Shown here piece by piece: positions 38,201-40,120 of a stretch of DNA of 40,120 nucleotides (positions are counted from its first letter, which is position 1; every line of letters starts with the position of its first letter). The notes beneath the pieces were generated by a model that saw only the letters and a list, made by a program, of their open reading frames with translations, was not told the DNA's origin and made no database searches. This stretch comes from Verrucomicrobiota bacterium (GTDB lineage: Bacteria > Verrucomicrobiota > Verrucomicrobiia > Limisphaerales > JAJOIW01): NCBI GenBank assembly GCA_021209225.1, contig JAJOIW010000070.1:1-40120 (forward strand), read 5' to 3'. The position numbers and the translations under genes were made by a program.

Positions 38201-39063
38201 CCCGGGTGCCCCAGCAAATCACCATTGAGGCACAATCCCTGACGATGCCTGATTCCGGGGCCTGGCTTGGGATTCACTCCCACCTCGATCACATGGTCGC
38301 AGTCGGCACCAACGGCCGCATAGCTGTCAGGGATGCTTCCGGGATATGGCATTTTCCTGAAGTCGAATCGACCACCACTCTCTGGGATGTGATCTGGTTC
38401 AACAATGCCTGGATCGCGGTCGGCAACGATGGAATTATCCTGCGGAGTGAAGATGCCCATCACTGGTCCATCGTCGATGCCCCATCCGTTCCGTTTCTAT
38501 GGAATCTTGCCGCCAACTCCAGCCACATCGTCGCTGTCGGCTACCAGGGTGGAATCCTTACTTCCTCAGATGGCCTTCACTGGACCGAATCCCGAACGGG
38601 CACCCGGGAATTCCTCCGGGAAGTCATCTGGGATGGGGCCCGATTCGTCTCGGTCGGCGGCCTCGGAATCGCCCTCACCAGCCCCGATGGTCAGCGCTGG
38701 ATGCCTATCTCCATCCCCACTTCCGAAAATCTGTTCGATATAGTTTTCTCCCTCAACCGATACGTCCTGGTGGGAAGCCGTGGCACCATCCTGACTGGTC
38801 CCAATCTGAATCAGCTGTCCTCCATTCCCTCACCACTCCCATCCCATGACTTCTATTCCATCACCTACTCCAATGGCCTCTTCCTTATCGGATCCAACCA
38901 GTCCGCTCTCCTCGTATCCCAGTTCGGCAATCATTGGTCCATAGCCAATCCCAATGCCTCATCCCCTGACTCCGCCATCTGGGACTTCTCCAACCACCCC
39001 AACTCCATTCTCGCCGTCGGGTCCAATAACCATATCTGGAATCTCCTCCCCATTCTCCATTAA
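35269..39063 (+). CDS. VWA-domain surface protein with anchor-type repeats and a propeller-like C-terminus
   Basis: About 1264 residues from the ATG at 35269; a TTG at 35203 would add 22. A signal or anchor segment ('WILGIVLVCGYSSVSQLLG') precedes a von Willebrand A domain with the MIDAS motif 'MMVLDYSRSM' (D-x-S-x-S). Two related modules follow, each with 'QLVDF/RMVDF-x-G-P-G', 'F-N-x-x-x-G-L-D/N-A-S-D' and 'W-A/H-Y-A-F-S-x-P-G-x-Y-x-x', resembling the choice-of-anchor M / surface-anchored repeats known from actinobacteria. A calcium-type 'DHDGDGDPTWLEYRRGTNPVDP' stretch comes next, then a 'TLEATSDFEFWEVI' module typical of Verrucomicrobia. The last 270 residues contain about six repeats around 'AVG-x-x-G-x-I-x-x-S-x-D-x-x-x-W', a BNR/Ycf48-like propeller. 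It is likely cell-surface and adhesive; ligand unknown. Confidence 0.8.
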   Translation: MKSEKSGHPGSLSPSCLLQSIHPFHHIGHWILGIVLVCGYSSVSQLLGQNINTIPIAFRDVVSSHQSPYVVEFTVSLTDIIGTSVVVDPGNLRLVPREDGRLVSEEESGAIVLPGENKKLHAMMVLDYSRSMTSLRANSDDNSNGVSDSQELMERHASELLSALTKDTQAGIVEFHNELTSPAQVEDLTSDPQTLLESVERLSSDLAQQFSGSTRVWDAVMLSIQTLIDAVEPAQRNVFFYSDGTDESSLIDPVTVAQEAIANGVRLHSILYNRGQPVVSRTGAVEWVLDFLDNHPAPYLLIDSQERYLSGEAALQVPREALTTIPADASYRFLGPPGVPVYLLQPGQTPALPVPSLRLSPASVTALNGTDISIRMVDFSGPGDCSIYTVDASGLAHPLINTIDGLNASDQFSFNASQPWQPHYAFSQPGSYILNFRLSGTMNGSPVTTQFKLEFLIPEDFSFILSGTSEATFTFDGTSWNQILNVGGSAVDTQDTKITIGPENQIVITNPADFPFYSGSSVFLMPPVDSATALGLNFAGVAADVLVDNQFLIQLVDFNGPGSMYTYSDPSSPFFNTENGLDASDAYLASAGESFVPFWAFSEPGDYTITIQASGTLVDPEEETMSSTLILHIQVSSDPGVMLVTQTGGQQFYSRNFTSVSDLFTSMIYNLQGQYILRWSTLKRGPTPFIPSFQIFLNGASAQFEGSEVTPSDIDGSVLDAQMLWDPRSPSTDFSRLTLQMDFVPRDFSGFTLHYASRHPFQLSRILPESGGLLPANWNIEQSESNGVGMIRVYGPRSPFGLQSLPFTSAGRLFQLRFDPSIDLTSAFYEFSVAPENPSNSISFPNQSDFISPLTALLFNTPIPWLSEYGFVGDIPTLAIAERTDHDGDGDPTWLEYRRGTNPVDPSSRYHPPSIQAQNGGYSITIPSASLRTYTLEATSDFEFWEVIADHLPGNGKDLIFNDLSTDLIPARFYRTITRVPQQITIEAQSLTMPDSGAWLGIHSHLDHMVAVGTNGRIAVRDASGIWHFPEVESTTTLWDVIWFNNAWIAVGNDGIILRSEDAHHWSIVDAPSVPFLWNLAANSSHIVAVGYQGGILTSSDGLHWTESRTGTREFLREVIWDGARFVSVGGLGIALTSPDGQRWMPISIPTSENLFDIVFSLNRYVLVGSRGTILTGPNLNQLSSIPSPLPSHDFYSITYSNGLFLIGSNQSALLVSQFGNHWSIANPNASSPDSAIWDFSNHPNSILAVGSNNHIWNLLPILH

Positions 39064-39100
39064 CTCCCCATTCCTCCCATAAAAAACTGGAGAATAAAAT

Positions 39101-39115
39101 TTGACTGTAAGTCAA
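39101..39115. promoter_or_regulatory. Operator-like palindrome upstream of the TetR gene
   Basis: TTGACT-GTA-AGTCAA is a perfect six-base inverted repeat, 20 bases before the TetR GTG and 53 before the alternative ATG. TetR-family repressors commonly bind such sites at their own promoters, and the left arm could double as a -35 element. A related site lies before the efflux gene (39913-39927). Confidence 0.55.
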
Positions 39116-39135
39116 AAAACTGGGATTGTTCCTGC

Positions 39136-39897
39136 GTGACGATTTCGACTCGAAAAGCCCGCGAGCGCATGGATCGCGAACAACTCATCATCGATCATGC
39201 CGATGATTTGCTTGCCGAGCATGGGTATCACGGACTCAATCTCGATCAACTGGCTGAACGTATCGAGTATTCCAAAGCCACCATCTACAATCACTTCGAA
39301 AGCAAAGAGGACCTGATGGCCGCCGTCGATCTCCGCCATCTGAAACTGCGGGCCGAGCTCTTCTCCCGTGCTCTCATTTTCCCAGGCAATTCCCGTGAAC
39401 GCATGTGCGTCGTCGGTTGGGCCGATTCCATCATCGCCCAAATGTACCCACATTGGTCCTCACTCCATCAACTCATGGAAACTCACTCCATCCAGGAAAA
39501 AGTCTGCCAGACCCGCCGGGATTCTCTGCAGAAAATTGGCCATCGCTGCTTTGAGGTCGCCTATGAAATCATTCGTCAGGCCCGCCTCTCAGGCGATCTG
39601 CCTCAGGATGGCCCCTCGGATGCCCACATCCTCTGCGGACTGATCAGCCTCGCCAAAGGCGCCCACCTCCTCGAAAGCAACCAGTCCTCATTCCTCCTCA
39701 AAGCCGGCATCCGACCCCTCGACATGCTCAGTCTCAATTACGATATCTTCCTCGATGGCGCCCAGTGGAAACCCCTCCACACAGAATTCAATTACCAGAT
39801 CACCGACCAACGCATCCAATCCGACGTCTTCGCCGAAGAACTCGCTCACCTGCAGCAAATCACCTCCAATACCAGTCACCTCCCACCCGCCCAGTAA
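39136..39897 (+). CDS. TetR-family transcriptional repressor
   Basis: A 253-residue regulator. The N-terminal helix-turn-helix region reads 'REQLIIDHADDLLAEHGYHGLNLDQLAERIEYSKATIYNHFESKEDL', shown here as the family consensus stretch spanning residues 14-60; its recognition helix is around 'YSKATIYNHF'. The C-terminal ligand-binding part is helical and has no recognised ligand class. The GTG at 39136 is one possible start; an ATG at 39169, eleven codons later, is the other, and neither has a strong ribosome binding site. It very probably controls itself and the downstream RND efflux adaptor gene, given the related palindromes before both. Third codon positions are strongly C-rich, unlike the gene that follows. 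Confidence 0.88.
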   Translation: MTISTRKARERMDREQLIIDHADDLLAEHGYHGLNLDQLAERIEYSKATIYNHFESKEDLMAAVDLRHLKLRAELFSRALIFPGNSRERMCVVGWADSIIAQMYPHWSSLHQLMETHSIQEKVCQTRRDSLQKIGHRCFEVAYEIIRQARLSGDLPQDGPSDAHILCGLISLAKGAHLLESNQSSFLLKAGIRPLDMLSLNYDIFLDGAQWKPLHTEFNYQITDQRIQSDVFAEELAHLQQITSNTSHLPPAQ

Positions 39898-39906
39898 ATT
39901 TTTTTC

Positions 39907-39934
39907 TTAAAAGTAACTTTCAGTTAAATATATT
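39907..39934 (+). promoter_or_regulatory. Efflux-gene promoter with TetR-like operator in its spacer
   Basis: TTAAAA (39907-39912) and TATATT (39929-39934) are a plausible -35/-10 pair with a 16-base spacer. The spacer holds GTAACTTTCAGTTAA (39913-39927), which matches the reverse complement of the TetR-gene palindrome at 11 of 15 bases. A repressor there would block polymerase directly. The start of transcription would fall almost at the ATG (39944). Confidence 0.45.
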
Positions 39935-39943
39935 CACACAGTT

Positions 39944-40120
39944 ATGAAAATTTGGAATTCACGGAAAAAGTTATGGGTTATGGTATTTTTTTGGGGTGGG
40001 TGTGTTGTGAGGATTGCGGGAGGGGATGAACCGGTTGGGGAGAGGGTATTGGTGGTTGAGAGTGGGGTTGTGGACGAGGTGGAAGGGTATGAGGTGGAGA
40101 GGCGGTATATTGGGGTTGTT
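39944..40120 (+). CDS. RND efflux periplasmic adaptor (membrane fusion protein), N-terminal part
   Basis: This gene runs off the right edge; 59 codons are visible. After 'MKIWNSRKKLWVMVFFWGGCVV', seen as a basic start then a hydrophobic core, comes 'GYEVERRYIGVV', typical of the start of HlyD/AcrA-type adaptor proteins, where 'Y-x-x-x-R-x-Y-x-G' precedes the barrel-sandwich domain. A predicted partner inner-membrane RND pump would lie beyond the window. The gene is markedly G-rich at third codon positions. Placement next to a TetR gene is standard for drug or solvent efflux systems. Confidence 0.75.
   Translation, partial: MKIWNSRKKLWVMVFFWGGCVVRIAGGDEPVGERVLVVESGVVDEVEGYEVERRYIGVV

Noticed and set aside
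1-40120. CRISPR arrays, tRNA or rRNA genes, insertion sequences
   Set aside because: No regularly spaced repeats, tRNA-like cloverleaf with CCA end, rRNA core sequence or transposase reading frame was recognised.

Overview
The window looks like a chromosomal segment from a member of the PVC group, most likely a Verrucomicrobiota bacterium. This rests on gene content: a formylglycine-type sulfatase, very long secreted proteins ending in the loose 'y-x-LE-x-S-x-D-x-x-x-W' modules common in that group, a cytochrome c/copper-monooxygenase-like/TPR protein, an SMP-30 lactonase, and a squalene-hopene-cyclase-like enzyme. The assignment is inferred from recognised families, not from a marker gene. 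There is no rRNA, tRNA, CRISPR array, insertion sequence or prophage that I can support.

Layout. (1) 1-2.6 kb, + strand: a small DUF2007-type protein and peptide chain release factor 3 (prfC), which carries two single-base frameshifts. (2) 2.65-9.8 kb, - strand: a seven-gene, tightly packed probable operon. In transcription order it holds a 515-aa exported repeat protein, MlaE-, MlaF- and MlaD-type lipid-transport proteins, a secreted protein, a DCC/DUF393 thiol-disulfide protein and a squalene-hopene-cyclase-like enzyme. It links triterpenoid synthesis to envelope lipid trafficking. (3) 9.96-14.84 kb, + strand: the cytochrome c/TPR protein, then a complete ABC importer. The importer belongs to the family usually found beside urea/guanidine carboxylase, and its permease carries a LysM-like domain inserted between membrane segments 1 and 2.

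(4) 15.0-24.18 kb, + strand: the most unusual region. Three consecutive, overlapping genes encode large two-domain Clp/Hsp100-like AAA+ ATPases (about 1185, 868 and 793 aa after frame restoration). The first ends in a domain resembling the N-terminal half of class I release factors (helical region plus PCRF) without a GGQ motif, and a 221-aa PCRF-like protein lies between the second and third. All three ATPases have an eroded Walker B in AAA domain 1 and an intact Walker B, sensor and arginine-finger set in AAA domain 2. All three have also lost the GYVG pore loop of domain 2 and carry an LGF/VGY/AGF tripeptide where ClpC has its ClpP-docking VGF. None has a Clp-N domain. This is my candidate for an undescribed system, probably a hetero-oligomeric unfoldase with a release-factor-derived module.

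(5) 24.2-28.2 kb: a TPR protein (-), then a sugar-metabolism cassette of SDR oxidoreductase (two frameshifts), ROK-family kinase and SIS-domain protein (+), and a secreted SMP-30/gluconolactonase-like protein (-). (6) 28.5-39.1 kb, + strand: extracellular polysaccharide-related and surface genes, namely a 1351-aa deacetylase-like protein with duplicated Ig and carbohydrate-binding-like modules, a sulfatase, an RbsD/FucU-type mutarotase and a VWA-domain surface protein of about 1270 aa. (7) 39.1-40.12 kb: a TetR repressor and the start of an RND efflux adaptor gene, each preceded by related TTGACT-type palindromes.

Quality note: seven apparent single-base indels interrupt four otherwise well-conserved genes (prfC, two AAA+ genes, the SDR gene). 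Four fall in homopolymers of four to eight bases with one base too many. The simplest reading is sequencing or assembly error, but at least one (an A8 run) could be a transcriptional slippage site. Where a gene is frameshifted I give the restored span.
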